Both the position numbers and the translations under genes were made by a program. DNA of 64,000 nt from Sipunculus nudus (lineage: Eukaryota > Annelida > Sipuncula > Golfingiida > Sipunculidae). The notes beneath the pieces are model-generated. The model saw only the letters and a program-made list of their open reading frames with translations, did not search any database and was not told where the DNA came from. Shown here one piece after another: positions 11,300-23,909 of this stretch (the first letter of the stretch is position 1; each line of letters starts with the position of its first letter). The stretch covers positions 65,876,929 through 65,940,928 of the forward strand of contig CM049312.1 in assembly GCA_026874595.1 (NCBI GenBank), given 5' to 3'.

Positions 11300-11550
11300 A
11301 CTGATTGTTTTTAATACTAGTATGATACCAGTTTGATAAACAGAAATAAGCAGGAAACTCAACCTTATTTATTTTGACCTTTTTTCCAAAAACTTTTTTT
11401 GTGAAAGACTATATATATTTATATTTCCCCTTTTTTCAAGAATGATGAAAGTAATAACAGCTAGTGTCAAAACAATTGATGATGCTAACTGTTTGACAAG
11501 TAGGATTCCAGTTTGATAAACAGGATACAGCATGAAACTCTGAAATAAAG
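11300..11550. repeat. Imperfect direct duplication
   Basis: CCAGTTTGATAAACAG with flanking similarity occurs at about 11328 and again at about 11508, suggesting an old local duplication roughly 180 bases long. Confidence 0.4.
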
Positions 11551-11559
11551 GACCACCAG

Positions 11560-11960
11560 AATAAATTTAACTGAGGACAGCAGCAGGACTGGCCACTAAC
11601 AGTCACTACTGACCACAGACAGTCACTCCCTGTCAATCATTTCAAAACAAGGGTCACCCCCTACCACTACTGTAATCATCCACTCAAGACCTGTCTTGAT
11701 TATTTTTTAAGTGGTCACTGGTTATCTGTTCTGGTCACTTCTGGCCACACAGGCTATTAAGTCATTAGGCAGAGGTCATTAAGGGAATTGGGTGATAACC
11801 TGTGACTGTGAGTGACCAGTATGGTCACTAGGTACCACAGCAAATGACCAGCTGATTAGCTGTGGCTGTCAGTGACCAAAACTACCACAGAATTTCCGCC
11901 TGTGGCCAAAGTGCTCTCATAGTGTTAAGACACCAGTTGGCTGGTCAGTGACTGCTTAAC
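11560..11960. repeat. Region dense in GTCACT/AGTGAC words
   Basis: GGTCACT, AGTGACC and TGACCA words recur many times on both strands without a fixed period. It looks like a degenerate minisatellite with inverted units. No protein is encoded. Confidence 0.4.
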
Positions 11961-12179
11961 AATGTCATGACCGGCAGCCAGTCAAACACCCGTTGACAAA
12001 GACTCCACAAGCAATATGACTGCGCCAATAAACACTAACAAGCAGCCCGAGCGTACCTTTGTGTGAGGACACTTGTAATAATTCACAAGTGACTGTAGTA
12101 TTCTTGGACGTAGTTGGTGTAGTCATGACACTAGATTTCTGGAAATGCTGATAAAAACCCGTCAAAATGTTTATATAAT

Positions 12180-12765
12180 GCTCTCTGTGTGTGCGACGTT
12201 GTTTACTTTGTCACTGCACTGTCATGCCTCACAGTGACATTGTTAACTGTTATGCCATAACTCACAAGCTCCAACAAAATTAGAAGTTTAGTTTAGTTTC
12301 ACAACATTTTGTTATTTTGAACCATGATCTAGATTAAATTTCTTTCAATGCAAACGTCACACATAATTTATCTTATTAGGACTATATTTTATTATTCAAT
12401 TTAAATTATACAGAAATTAAATAAATTAGGCCAAAAAAATAAAAAGGTATGGTTCTCAGGCACCCCTCGCATCAATTTTAAACCCCCACATCAAAAATTT
12501 TTATTTTGATTTTCAATAGAAACTCAAAAATTTTGAGCTGCAGCCGCTTGGACATTTCTTTCAAGAGGTTAAAATCATACAATTTCATTTGTTATGTAGT
12601 GCTTTTACTTGTTTAGCAAAAGAAATATTTTATTATCATGCTTTTCCCTTATCATTGACATTTTTATCGAAACATACCAAAATATTAGAAATTAAAACAC
12701 CGGCCGCCCGCATTGATTTCTAAAAAATAGTGCCAGAGAACCATACTTTTTTTTTTTATTTTGGC
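12180..12765. other. Anonymous AT-rich DNA
   Basis: No gene or defined repeat seen in this stretch, which ends at a short TA microsatellite (about 12768-12792). Confidence 0.4.
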
Positions 12766-13028
12766 CTTATATATATATATATATATATATATGAAATGCA
12801 AAATTATGTGCACAGTTGTATCCATGTTCCCTAAGGCTGTGAATGCTAGTATATGTAGGCTATTGCTATAGGTCCAGACACAGAACATACAGGCTAAAAA
12901 AGTGCAGGCACTTACGAAATATAAACATGCCCTCTGACACAGCGGTACACATCTACCAGATCCATTTTTCTGGCACCAACTGAGAGATCTACCAGAAGTC
13001 CAGCACATTTGCTTAAGTTCCTGCATTA

Positions 13029-13061
13029 AGCAATAAAAGTTAATTTTATTTAATTTTTTTT
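13029..13061. repeat. Target-site duplication, left copy
   Basis: AGCAATAAAAGTTAATTT followed by T-rich sequence ending TTAACT; its partner is 13484-13516. Divergence between the two suggests an old insertion. Confidence 0.65.
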
Positions 13062-13065
13062 AACT

Positions 13066-13483
13066 ATTTTGTTGGTGGAGGTAACCGCCTCCATTTTTAA
13101 TGCTGACTTATCTAATTCTTAATCTAAGTATACATCTGCAGAGTTTCCATTTCGGTTTGGGACTACTTGACAGGGCGGTAGCACTCGCTTCCTATCATTT
13201 TTTTTATTTTGTAGCCTGGTGTCACCCAGGACCTGCAGGTGCGATAGACACCGGGCCTGGGTGTGTAATCAACCCCAGTACTGGGTCATAACACTGAGGA
13301 ACCCCCCAAAGACACACTCGTATGCGAGTGATACACGGCTGTGGGCACAGCCCTCCCATTAAGCCTGCACCCTGGGAGGGGCCGACCGTGAAAAACCTCA
13401 CCGCCTCAGCTGAGATTCAAACCCACGATCTCCCGGCTTTAAGTCCCATGCTCTACCCCTGAGCCATAGAAGCCGGTCAATTT
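13066..13483 (-). mobile_element. tRNA-derived SINE with long target-site duplication
   Basis: On the minus strand it starts with a tRNA-like head: A box TGGCTCAGGGGTAGAGC near 13466 and B box GGTTTGAATCT near 13415. A body with CTCAGTGTTATGACCCAG follows, and it ends near GGTTACCTCCACCAAC. Direct repeats beginning AGCAATAAAAGTTAATTT flank it at 13029-13061 and 13484-13516, with a few mismatches, which marks retrotransposition. The same family is at 18322-18690 (+) and, degraded, at 10668-10885. The short frame at 13100-13291 is not a gene. Confidence 0.75.
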
Positions 13484-13667
13484 AGCAATAAAAGTTAATT
13501 TCATTCAGTTTTAACTGTAGCACTTTATGTATGACTTTCTACAACTTGAACAACACGTAGTAGATCCGGTGATCTGCAAAATTACCGCAAAATTTTCATA
13601 AAATGTGATAGAAGCAAACTGCTTGATTTTAAATTATATTAAATGACATAAAATATTAAATTATTAT

Positions 13668-13689
<22 letters not shown>

Positions 13690-13698
<9 letters not shown>

Positions 13699-16200
13699 TG
13701 ATATATTCCAATAGACAGATCTGGCTTGGATGGGGTTCTAAGCAAGCATAAGTTACCCTCCCCACCCCACCCCCCCCCCCCCAACCCTTCCCCCCACCCG
13801 GGCCAAGAAAAATGGCATAGGGCAACAGAGACATGTAAAATAGAAAGTATTATACTTTAATTCCCACATGAAGGGGTTTCCAGGCCATAAAAAGATATAA
13901 ACATGGGGAGGGGTTTCACAGAAAAAAACCTCAAAATTTGAAGATTTTCAGGCTCTATAATCATTTATTGAGTCACACAGATCCCTCTCTACAGAATTAA
14001 GACATCTCATATCTACCTAACACACAGTGTAAATCCAAAATTCTGGTAAAACTGGATGAAACCTGGTTTATCCAATCAAAATGGTTCTGGATTAATTAAT
14101 CTGAGTATACCTTTGTGGATAAACTGCAAACTGTCTTGTAAGGAGTTGTTGCAAGAAAAGAGAATTAGTTTTTATAGAAAAATATACAAATTTGAATTTG
14201 TTTTCCCTGACTGCAAACAATGATAAGATAATTTTAACTTATCACTAAAATATTTCTGTAAAATGGTTTTAATTCATTTCTTGCTCATTATATCTTAAAC
14301 ATGAAAAACCCGTGGGTTACTACTGAACATAATCAATATAACTAGTGAAAATTATTCTGTTATTGTGTATTTAGCACTACAAGTCAAGTTTCAAAAATAC
14401 AATCTCACTAATAAAATAAAATCTAAGATCAACAAGACCATAAAGCTCAGGATAATCCATGAATCTGTTCCAAATGACCACATTTATGATGAAATGAAAA
14501 TATTTAATCATTCAACTGACATAATCATAAATAATGAAGCTTAGGAATACAAGACTACAGGGATGTGCATTGAAAACATGGTAGACCACACATTCAAAAT
14601 ACTCATATCTTACATGATAGAATAAAGTCACTGGTCTGGCTTAGGTCAAGCATACAAGATTTGTATTTGAGTAAAAGTAATTTTGTAAATCTGCTGAAAT
14701 TAGATATCAACAAAATCAGATAAAAATAATTGTACCAGAGTAGTACTTAGTTATAAATAAGTTTTAAGTATAGGACTGATATTACATGTAATGTCAAAGT
14801 ACAGTACAAGTAGAGTTCATATACAAAAAAAAATTACCCATAAGTGCAAATTCCAGGGAAACGCACTTAACACACGCTTGGCTTGCACAGAAATGTTTCA
14901 CTCCCATAATATTTTTTTCAATGACCTTTAATGATATATGAACTATTGCAATCAAAATTTAAAAAGCTGAATTTTCATCAAGGCAACATATCATGTATTA
15001 TTTTGTGAATTTCTAGCCAAGTGCACAACTATTTTCTTTTGATGCCAGATTAAAACCCATGTCACTGAACACAAGAGAAAAGCTGTCAATTACATAACAT
15101 ACAGGTGTCTCCTACTTAGGACCTAAATGGGTACCAAATATCAGACTGGAGTACCTGATGGGTATTACTTCATAGGACTTCTGAATTGGTAGTAACTGAA
15201 AGGTAGAGATTGATATTTGTTACCAGTGCAAAAAATGTATAAATTTCACTTTGTGATCAGTGCTGTCCATGTGTTACAAGCAGGAATTTCTAGTTGGCAA
15301 TCGCTGGAAATCCCTCTTCCCCTTTGAAACAGGGCTGGTATGATTTAAAAGACTTGATCTCTAATTCTCTATGAAGTTAAAGATATTTGTTTAAGCTAAT
15401 AGCACAGGTTTACTGTCCAATGGTAATGAATAAATATAGAATGCATGTTGGTCTGCAGTAATATTCTGATAAACATGTTCACACATTCAAGTATTCGAAT
15501 CCAAGTTATGGATATGAGTACTTCATTATTATCCAGACTCAAACACTCCTTTTATCCGTTGTGCATGAACTACAGTAACAGTTTATCTCAAATTCCAATC
15601 AGGCCATCCAATTAAATAGAGCCTGATTTTCTCTACTATTTGGTCCACCTTTTCTATTGTCAAGGCAAGGATGAAGACTGGTTTAAATTGTGAGTTCAAA
15701 CCTGACATCCTTGTAGTAGTTGTACAGATTCCTTTATGTTCCAGTGATACTAACCCTCTCCTCACTTGTCCACTAATTCCATCTCATAACTGCCTAAGTT
15801 TCAAAAGCCATTTTGTCCTGTCACATGTCTGAGACTCACATTTGTGTTATGTTTTGAGGAGCCACTGATGTAGCAGGAAACATTCTCTGTAGTCCTGCAG
15901 CACAGAGTTTAATGGCGCTAACCAATATGTAACAGAATAGCATATTCTTATCAACAGGCAAATTGTCCTCCTTATGCAATCAGCTGAATGTAGCCATCAG
16001 CAGTTTTGTGGGGAATGGGGCACACAAAATTAACTGACAAATCTTGCATCACTCCCTGTGCATGTCACCTTGTTGCAATAAGATTCATTTCATATTTGAC
16101 TGGTGAGGTGTCTCTGAGGGCATCATCTCAGTCTGGCTCTATGTCACATATCAGACTGGCTTGTTCCTCTGAATTTGAAATGGCCATTTACACTTCTCAA
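13690..16200. other. Anonymous DNA, no gene recognised
   Basis: A C-rich tract (about 13758-13797) opens this stretch. The rest is AT-rich with no protein, RNA or repeat family that I recognise. The 60-residue minus-strand frame at 15583-15765 has no familiar motif. Confidence 0.5.
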
Positions 16201-16210
16201 CAAACTTCAA

Positions 16211-16925
16211 TTCAGTGATGGTTTGTAACAGTTTGAGGACATGTATCTTCAATTCAGTGACGGAATGTAACAGTTTGAGGACATGTATCTTCAGTTCAGT
16301 GACGGTATGTAACAGTTTGAGGACATGTATCTTCAATTCAGTGACGGTATGTAACAGTTTGAGGACATGTAACTTCAATTCAGTGACGGTATGTTACAGT
16401 GTGAGGACATGTATCTTCAGTTCAGTGACGTTATGTAACAGTTTGAGGACATGTATCTTCAATTCAGTGATGGTATGTAACAGTTTGAGGCCATGTAATT
16501 TCAATTCAGTGACGTTATGTTACAGTGTGAGGACATGTATCTTCATTTCAGTGACGGTATGTAACAGTTTGAGGACATGTAACTTCAATTCAGTGACGGT
16601 ATGTTACAGTGTGAGGACATGTATCTTCAGTTCAGTGACGGTATGTAACAGTGTGCGGACATGTAACTTCAATTCAGTGACGGTATGTAACAGTGTGAGG
16701 ACATGTATCTTCAATTCAGTGACGGTATGTTACAGTGTGAGGACATGTATCTTCAGTTCAGTGACGGTATGTAACAATTTGAGGACATACAACTTCAATT
16801 CAGTGATGGTATGTTACAGTGTGAGGACATGCATCTTCAATTCAGTGACGGTATGTAACAGTTTGAGGACATGTATCTTCAATTCAGTGACGGTATGTTA
16901 CAGTGTGAGGACATGTATCTTCCTG
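16211..16925 (+). repeat. 42-bp minisatellite, 17 copies, open in one frame
   Basis: The unit carries the core ACAGTTTGAGGACATGTATC, and the cores fall at exact 42-base steps from about 16229 to 16901 with no indel. Because 42 is a multiple of three and one frame lacks stops, a 244-codon frame (16215-16949) crosses the array, giving 14-residue units like NSVTVCNSLRTCIF. Two unit types alternate irregularly (CNSLRT from AACAGTTTG, CYSVRT from TACAGTGTG). Differences between copies are mostly amino-acid changing, and there is no recognised domain or flanking coding sequence. I treat it as a non-coding minisatellite, though expression is not excluded. Confidence 0.9.
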
Positions 16926-16949
16926 GATTTGCTCAATGAGCAGTTGTAG

Positions 16950-18320
16950 ACAATCTGGGCCCCCTTTTAGATGTTTTATTGGCTCACAGCCAACAATAAA
17001 TACCAAATAAACTTTTATTAGTTTCTTTGGAATAATCTTCTGCACAAAACATATGATTATCTGAGGTCTGACAGAGGTAAATCTTAAAACCTAGATTTTA
17101 AAAAAGATAAATTGAAGCAATAAATACATTTATGTCACTGAAGAATGCAGTAAGAGCTCAAATTTATAAATCTGAGAACAGTGGCATGCATAAAACTTTC
17201 AAAAATGAAATTCAAATTAATTCGACCTACTCATTATAGGGATCAAGTTATCATTTAAAATATGTAGAAGCTATAAACGGCACCACCTATCATCTTTTCT
17301 GAGTAATAATTCATGCTTTAATTAATACACTGGCGCATGAACATTAAATTCTTTCCCAGAGACAGTTTTTTATACTGAAAAACTAATCATTGATAAGGTC
17401 CATTGAAAAATAACATTATTGAAGATATATTGATTGTTTTAAGCCCCCAGTGAATCCCCATTACAGTGGCTTCAGCTCTGGGACAACAGCCGCAACCCCA
17501 GCACCGGTCCAAATTTCAGATTAAAAATATGTTTTGATAAATTTAGGAAAAAAGTTGCTTGTCCCTTAGGATGAAGAACAGAAAATGCTCAAATGTATGA
17601 AAAAAATGGAAAAAAAGTTTGTTCCACTGAAATATAATTCAATAAAAACAATCTCTTAAGTTAAACTTAGATCACGTTACACTCCTCACATAGCTGCTAT
17701 ACACTGACCCGTTCTAAATCTCCTGAATTCTAACTGCTGCTTTGAATATAAAGGTTCTCCAGGTTTCACCACCAGGGGGTCACACTGAGCACAGAATTGC
17801 AATCAGACAAATGATAGCATGGTATCATATTGGGTATTCAGCTGAAAATATTAAATCACAGCCCCTTGCTCACATTGGTCCATTTCTTGGCCCTGTGAAA
17901 GAGAATGTGTAATCAGTTAAAATAGTTAGAACAAAGTAGATTTAGAGCAGTAAAGTTTTAATAGCTGCAGGAGGAATGTATGATTTTGTCTGTGTATATT
18001 CATACAATTTCTTTTAAATAAATGGTATTTAGTATCATTAGACTATAATTTTGTATTCTTGTGAAACATTTTCCTGAAAAAGATTAAGATTTTATGGCAG
18101 AATATCTTGAATGAAATCCATGCAAGATCTTACAAGTTTGGTAGCTCCTTAAAAGGAGGGAGAGCACAAACAATCTTTTGACAAATAAAAAAAATTGTCA
18201 GTGCTTGATCAGCATTCAGACTTTTTCTGTCTAAGGTTCCAGCAGGATTCTCCTGTTTAAAGGTCCATGGCCGTTGCTGGGATGTCTTATAAACAAATTT
18301 AATGTTAAGATAAGTTTATA
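16950..18320. other. Anonymous AT-rich DNA
   Basis: No gene or repeat family recognised. A short GC-richer segment at about 17450-17510 shows no coding signal. Confidence 0.45.
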
Positions 18321-18321
18321 C

Positions 18322-18690
18322 ATGCTCCTGTGGCTCAGGACTCAAGGCCGGGAGATTTTGAATCTCAGAAGAGGCAGTGAGATTTTTCACAGTCAGTCCC
18401 ACTCCCAGGGCGAGCACTCTGCAGGCTTAATAGGGAGACTGTGCTCAACAGTCATGTTTCTTTCACAAACGATGGGTGTGCCTTTTGGGGGTTCCTCAGT
18501 GTTATGACCCAGCAATGGGCATGACATACACCCAGGACCTGTAGGAGTGATACACCTAGCCTGGTTGACACCAGGATAATCAAGTGTAAGGCCCTGTCAC
18601 GTGGTCTGAAACCGGAATGGAACTCCCAGTCGCCTACCACTTAGTTAAGCAAGCATAAAAAAATGGGAGTGGTTACCTCCACCAAAAAAA
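18322..18690 (+). mobile_element. tRNA-derived SINE, second copy
   Basis: Shares with the minus-strand copy at 13066-13483 the box GTGGCTCAGGACTCAAGGCC, then TTCCTCAGTGTTATGACCCA, ACCCAGGACCTG, AACCGGAATGGAACTC and the 3' end ATGGGAGTGGTTACCTCCAC. The tRNA-like head is degenerate (B box TTTTGAATCTC). A short TA run follows at about 18693-18711. Confidence 0.65.
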
Positions 18691-19224
18691 TCTTATATAT
18701 ATATATATATACATATAGAACATTTATACAGGTAATATAATCATACTTACAGATGTACATACATCACTCAGAAGGTAAATTTCTCTTCTTTATTGACATT
18801 TCTTGTACCTTTAAATCAAGGAAATTTAAAAACATTGTTAACAGAAATTGTAAGAACATACTATGGTCTTCAAAATCATCTGAAGCTTAATGCCTTTAAT
18901 CACTGATGAAACATTTTTAAAATGCAGCAAGTTGCAACTGTCAGAGCTTTTAGCCCTCTTGAGCCAGATATCAGAGTATTTCTTGGACACAGTCTGCAGT
19001 TTAAGTTGTTGATACAATGATGTAACTTGTAAAATTAGCTAATCTGATAAGTTTTTGTATATAGTATAATCCTTATATGCAAGTTACATGTGATGTATGA
19101 TGTAAGTCTTTGTAAATATCACACAACTTGATCTATGGTCAACCATGGGTCCAGCATTACAGCAGTAAAGAGGGACAAACAGCATCCAGTAATAATTATT
19201 TTTAGAGGAAGCTCCAGTTAAAGT

Positions 19225-19840
19225 AGCTAAGCTCAGCTGACTATAAGTCTTCTGAGCTATAGTAATGGTCCTCTGTCCATCCATCTGTATGCCCCTCTGT
19301 CTGTTAGACTAGCTGGCATGTTTTGAAACCGTTAGACCTACAAATCCAAAATTTGACATTATGTTAGATGTCCCCAAAAATCTGCATACCAAGCCAAAAA
19401 CTGAGTTAGTGTAACTTTGTTTTAAGGGTAAACCTCAATTTTCCATAAAAAAACTGTTGTTTCACTCCAGGACTGCTTAATATCATTAACCACAAGAGCT
19501 GTTTTATTCTTCTTTGGCATAAATATTCCTTTGTATGTTTCCTGTGGACATGCCAGATATTAGGTCAGTATGATGAAATTTCTTGCAGTTATTGGCCCGA
19601 AATTAATGCACTTTGTACAAAGTCAGGAAATTTATTACTCACTTAACATGATAATTGTTGAAGCTAGAGAATTTTTTCAGGGATATAACTTTATATAATC
19701 AAGATTCAATTGTATACCCAAAATTAGATCTGAATTTGCTTAATTGTAATGCTGTTTTCACTCCAATATACCACACTTTTCTTGAAATAGTAATTCAAGG
19801 AGTAATCCAGAATATGTCATGTTGTAGTAATGTAGCATTT
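19225..19840 (+). mobile_element. TTAGCTCAGCTGA-headed repeat, truncated copy (second subfamily)
   Basis: The head GCTCAGCTGACTATAAGTC lies near 19230, followed by CTGTCCATCC and the block AACCGTTAGACCTAC. The copy stops where another head begins at 19841. It belongs with the copies at 19841 and 25131 rather than with the AGGTCA-rich subfamily. Confidence 0.55.
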
Positions 19841-21682
19841 TTAGCTCGGCTGACTATAATTAAGTTATCTGAGCTATAGTTGTGGTCCTTTGTCCGTCCG
19901 TCCGTCCATTAACAGGGCACATTTTAAAACCGTTGGACCTACGAAACCAAAACTTTGCATACCATTAAATGTCCCAAAAATCTCCTACCATACCGAAAAC
20001 TGGGACATTAGGACTTCGTTCCTTCGAGATATTAAGGAAAAACCTCCGTTTTCCATAAAAAAGCCATTGTTACACTTCAAGGCTGCCTAATATCAAAACC
20101 ACTGATCTGTTTTTGATCATATTTAATATTCATATACTTCCATATATTTTCTATGAATATACCAAAAATTAGGTCAGTATTGTGTATCATTTTGAAGTAA
20201 TAGGCCTAAATATAATGCAGTTTTTAAAAAATCAGGAAATATATTTCCTCGTCTAACATGAGAATTGCTGAAGCTGGAGACATTTTTTCAGGATTATAAC
20301 TTCATTTAATCAAGATTCAATTGTTTACCCAAAATTAGATCTGAATTTTGCAAATTTTTCAAGTTATTAGCATAAATAAAAAATCAATACCTTAAATTTT
20401 GTCCAACTTTGGCAATGGCACATTTTCCCCCTGTAAGCACTGTTGATTTAATTTTTACAACATACATACAAGGATTTAATCTTTTAAAATCTGAAATTTC
20501 AAAGGAATTGATTGAAAAGAGCAGCTTTTATTCAAGTTTCCATACACCATGTCAAGTGTTGTTTACATCTAGCCCACCTGGTAGTACAGCCTTCACTTGC
20601 ATTATGTAACCGACCCCAGGCAGCTTGCCTTGGCTCAGCTTGGCTACTACTGGCAGGCTTCCCCTCTGCCCTGCACTCCCCCCCCCCCCCCAAGATGGTG
20701 CATTAACTAGATGAATGTTATAATTTTCTGTATTTTATTTTATTCTTGGCTATGCTACATTTTAGATTTTGTATTGTACCACCAGTGTTTGCTATGAAAG
20801 TGTGAATGTTCATCAGATAAGTAATTCCTTACTTCAGAAGAGTAAAAACTTCCTCAGGTGTGAAATTGAATATTAATTCCAGTAATAAATTATAGCTGAG
20901 ATAGTAATTAGCACAATGATATTGTTTGTTCCTCATTCAACCAACAGTGTGTATACTTTATTTGAAAAGATGTTTTTGTTTTATCAAATTTACTGAATCT
21001 TTTATTTCATTTCAGTGTATAAAATTAAGCATGTACTGAAAACTCCAATGTGCAAAACTTGTTATTAGTGATTCAAGGAATAATCTTGTAGATGCCATGT
21101 TGTGGCAATATTTTCTTTTAAATTCAGTTTAAACATTTGTGATTTTAAAATAATAAAATAGATTTGTATGCATAATATGACCCGATATGAGCTACACTCT
21201 GGATATATATAATGATTGCAACTTAGGATTCTAATATTTTAACTTATATTTTCAGTTTTTTTTTATTAGAAATTTATAAAACTTGTAAATAAAAAAAATG
21301 AATCAGATAAAAACTATTAATGGAAAAAGTGGATATGCAAAAAAAATAGTCTTATATATAAACTTAAATGCATTATTCTCTTGAAAGTGAAATAAAGGTA
21401 TTAGTCGATTCTGTCCACTTGCCTGTCCATCTGTAAATTATTCATATGCATCACAGTATCTCAAAACTGTTACTGTTTTACTTCATGACAGTCTTGTCAG
21501 AGTATTAGTTTGCAATCATATATGTAGAACTTTACTATAACCAAGTAGGAGGGCCCCTTTCCTCTCAGCTTCTCATATGCTTATATAAATGAAAAACATT
21601 ACAATAGAATATTTTCATATTTATGCCTTTGGTAAAAATTTCAAACTTCAGCTGAGTGCCGTGACCCATGGGTCCCTTGTTT
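19841..21682 (+). mobile_element. TTAGCTCGGCTGA-headed repeat, second subfamily
   Basis: Begins with the head hairpin, then GTCCGTCCGTCC and GTTGGACCTACG. It ends with AGCTGAGTGCCGTGACCCATGGGTCCCTTGT, the tail shared with the other subfamily. The interior contains a C tract (about 20681-20693). No coding capacity is seen. Confidence 0.5.
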
Positions 21683-22150
21683 TATATAAAAGTAGATTTG
21701 CTCAGAAAAAAACAGACAATGAAAAATTTGTGATTTTTTTAACATGTGAAGTATTTAGAATGTAAGGAAATAACTGTATAATCTATATAATGTATATTCT
21801 TCAGCATGATGTAGGCTTAATTTCATTTTTTCCCCCGCGATACCATTCCATATATGATCATGAGCATTTTCCATTGGTAGCCTATTTGTTAGCGCAGTCC
21901 TGTATTTTAAAGCCAGGTATATTTGTCATCAGAATTCATATATAAAGAGATAGTTGGTCAGTATAAAAGATTATTATTTTTTTGTTATTTATCATACCTT
22001 GTATTCTTGTAAACAGTTCTATATACTCGATCAAGCATCTGTAAAACTGTGCTGATCAGTGTATTTTGTGTAGCCTTAATTGTTACTGAGTCTTCATATT
22101 GGCGCACTGAACATCAGAAAATGTTAAGACATTCAGTTTAATTGTAATAA

Positions 22151-22161
22151 TATATAAAAGT
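22151..22161 (+). promoter_or_regulatory. Possible TATA-like element upstream of proposed exon 1 of zinc-finger gene 1
   Basis: TATATAAAAG lies about 110 bases before the conserved block at 22265. In such AT-rich DNA a chance match is likely. Confidence 0.2.
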
Positions 22162-22264
22162 GTATTGATTGAATCTTATTCTGTTTTAAACAATAGACGT
22201 TTAATAGTCTGTAGGGGTATGTATGGCGCTGAGCGCTGATCGGCGAAATAGCCTCCTCTCCAAT

Positions 22265-22414
22265 AAGCATTTGTCGAGAAATTCTCCGAGATTTGCTCAT
22301 TTTTCCTGAATTTTCCTGTAATATTCATGTTTTATCGCTCATACTGCAAGCCCGACAGGGTTTCACACATCCGGTATATTTCTTCCACTTATCAAGTATA
22401 TGTGTTGCAAACAG
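22265..22414 (+). other. Proposed untranslated first exon of zinc-finger gene 1
   Basis: This segment resembles 57046-57190 read on the minus strand. Shared blocks in order are TTCTCCGAGA, TGTTTTATCGCTCA, a GGGYTTCAYACATC block, TCTTCC and ACAG/GTAAG. The last is a near-perfect splice donor with the exon ending at 22414, and similarity continues only a few bases into the intron. The next matching acceptor on this strand is at 32760, before the coding exon. A 29-codon upstream frame from an ATG at 22327 is out of frame with the finger protein after splicing and is absent from the paralogous segment, so the exon is best read as 5' UTR. The transcription start is unknown. Transcript evidence would decide. 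Confidence 0.5.
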
Positions 22415-22470
22415 GTAAGAAATTTACTTTGAATTGTTGAGATAAAACATTTGAGATTTGTGTGTGTGTG

Positions 22471-22485
22471 GGGGGGGGGGGGGGG
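22471..22485. repeat. G homopolymer tract after GT repeats
   Basis: A short GTGTGTGTG run followed by about 15 G residues. Confidence 0.9.
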
Positions 22486-22499
22486 CTTGGTCCTATTGT

Positions 22500-23290
22500 G
22501 TTCGATCATACATCATACTCAAAGTCAAAGGTTGCTGCAGTCTTGCAGCGCTGACATATATAGTAAACAATACAAGCCCATTTCATATATGGAGTCCGTA
22601 TGTGTCGGACTAACTCAAAGGCTGACCTTTCGTCTGTGTTTAGAAAGGGCTCAGTTACTGGTTACGGGATAGAGTTTTCCCACATGACGTCACAGGCCAG
22701 CTGGTCACAGGCCAGCTGGAGCCCTCCTGGAGGGCAGCTATCATTTACTGCAGGCCCGGTGGAGGCCAGGCACATAAGCATTTGTGTGCAAAGTAATATA
22801 TACACAATATTCATTTAAATTAAATTATTACACTCTTTGGTTATTTTTCTTTGGCTGAGTGTAAAGATGCAACTGTAGGGCAGGCAAGAACATGAAGTCC
22901 GTTTAGTTTTACATGCTGTCTGAAGTAATTAAAGGGACATAAACAGGGGCTAATTAGAGACCTGGGGGCTGAAATGGTGCCCTCTGGTACACACTGTGGC
23001 CGATATGGTTGACCAGACAGAGGCAGTGCTGGCCTGCGACTCACTTGGGTGTAGGTGCTGATATGTTTGGTTTGAGGCCAGCGGCCGATATAAACGGTGG
23101 TGTCCCTAAACCCTCTGTTACTGCCTAGCCGCTGACAGCGACCCTATAGAATCCGGCTTACATCATTGTACCAGTCACTGAAAAAGCAAATGAGGAGTCA
23201 ATTCTTATGGGCTGTGTTTTTTATGGTTCAGGAAGATTTCCCGTCGTCAGCTGGCTGCAAATCGAACATGTGGGCCTCCAGTGCCGAGCA
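22500..23290. other. Anonymous DNA within the proposed intron
   Basis: Contains a perfect 15-bp doublet (GTCACAGGCCAGCTG, twice, at about 22690-22719) and a GC-richer stretch at 22680-23260. Frames on both strands (for example 22841-23044 -) show no recognisable domain. Confidence 0.4.
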
Positions 23291-23294
23291 TTTT

Positions 23295-23420
23295 TAAAGA
23301 AATTAATTTTCTTTAAATAATTAAAGCGAATTAAAATATAATTAAACCAATCAGTATGTTTAATTTGATTATATATGACCTAAATTATAGATGAATATAT
23401 GTAAGATTGTTTGAGATTTG
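23295..23420. repeat. Short dispersed repeat fragment
   Basis: TTTAAAGAAATTAATTTTCTTTAAA with the following ATATAATTAAACCAATCAGT matches the sequence directly after the element tail at 29996, so it is repeat-derived. Confidence 0.5.
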
Positions 23421-23909
23421 TGAAATCTGATTCAGGTGTTTTTTTCATGTATTTATTGCTTTGCAAATTATAAAATACATTTGAAAAATTGGTACAATTG
23501 CAGAATGTCTCGCGCACCTCATGTCTTGTCAGCCCTCCTCGCATTTACATGCACATAGATCAAGGGTGTCCCACAAATATTTGGTGTACCAGTATTTCAG
23601 GAGTTAGGGTTTACCATTTAACCTGCGATCAACTATGTCCAAGTGCAAGACAGAGTATGCTTTACAGTGACAGGCAGGTAACAAACAGCTAAGGGTCAAT
23701 AATTCGTTAGCTTTTTCAACATCCTGTTGCAAAGCTAGGGGACATCACAGAAATTTATCCTCATTTTAACACCTATGACCATTTCTCAAGCACCCAATCA
23801 ATCCACATATTAAAGGTCATTTGGTTTCTTCTGAATGTCCACACAATAGTAGATTTAAAATATCCCACTCTGGTTTAGCGTAATCCATACTTATATATAT
23901 GCAGAACAT

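Noticed and set aside
16215-16949. 244-codon protein gene
   Set aside because: The frame exists because a stop-free 42-bp unit repeats. Unit differences are mostly non-synonymous, and there is no domain or flanking coding sequence.
22327-22414. Upstream reading frame in the proposed first exon
   Set aside because: It is out of frame with the finger protein after splicing, and its ATG is missing in the paralogous segment.
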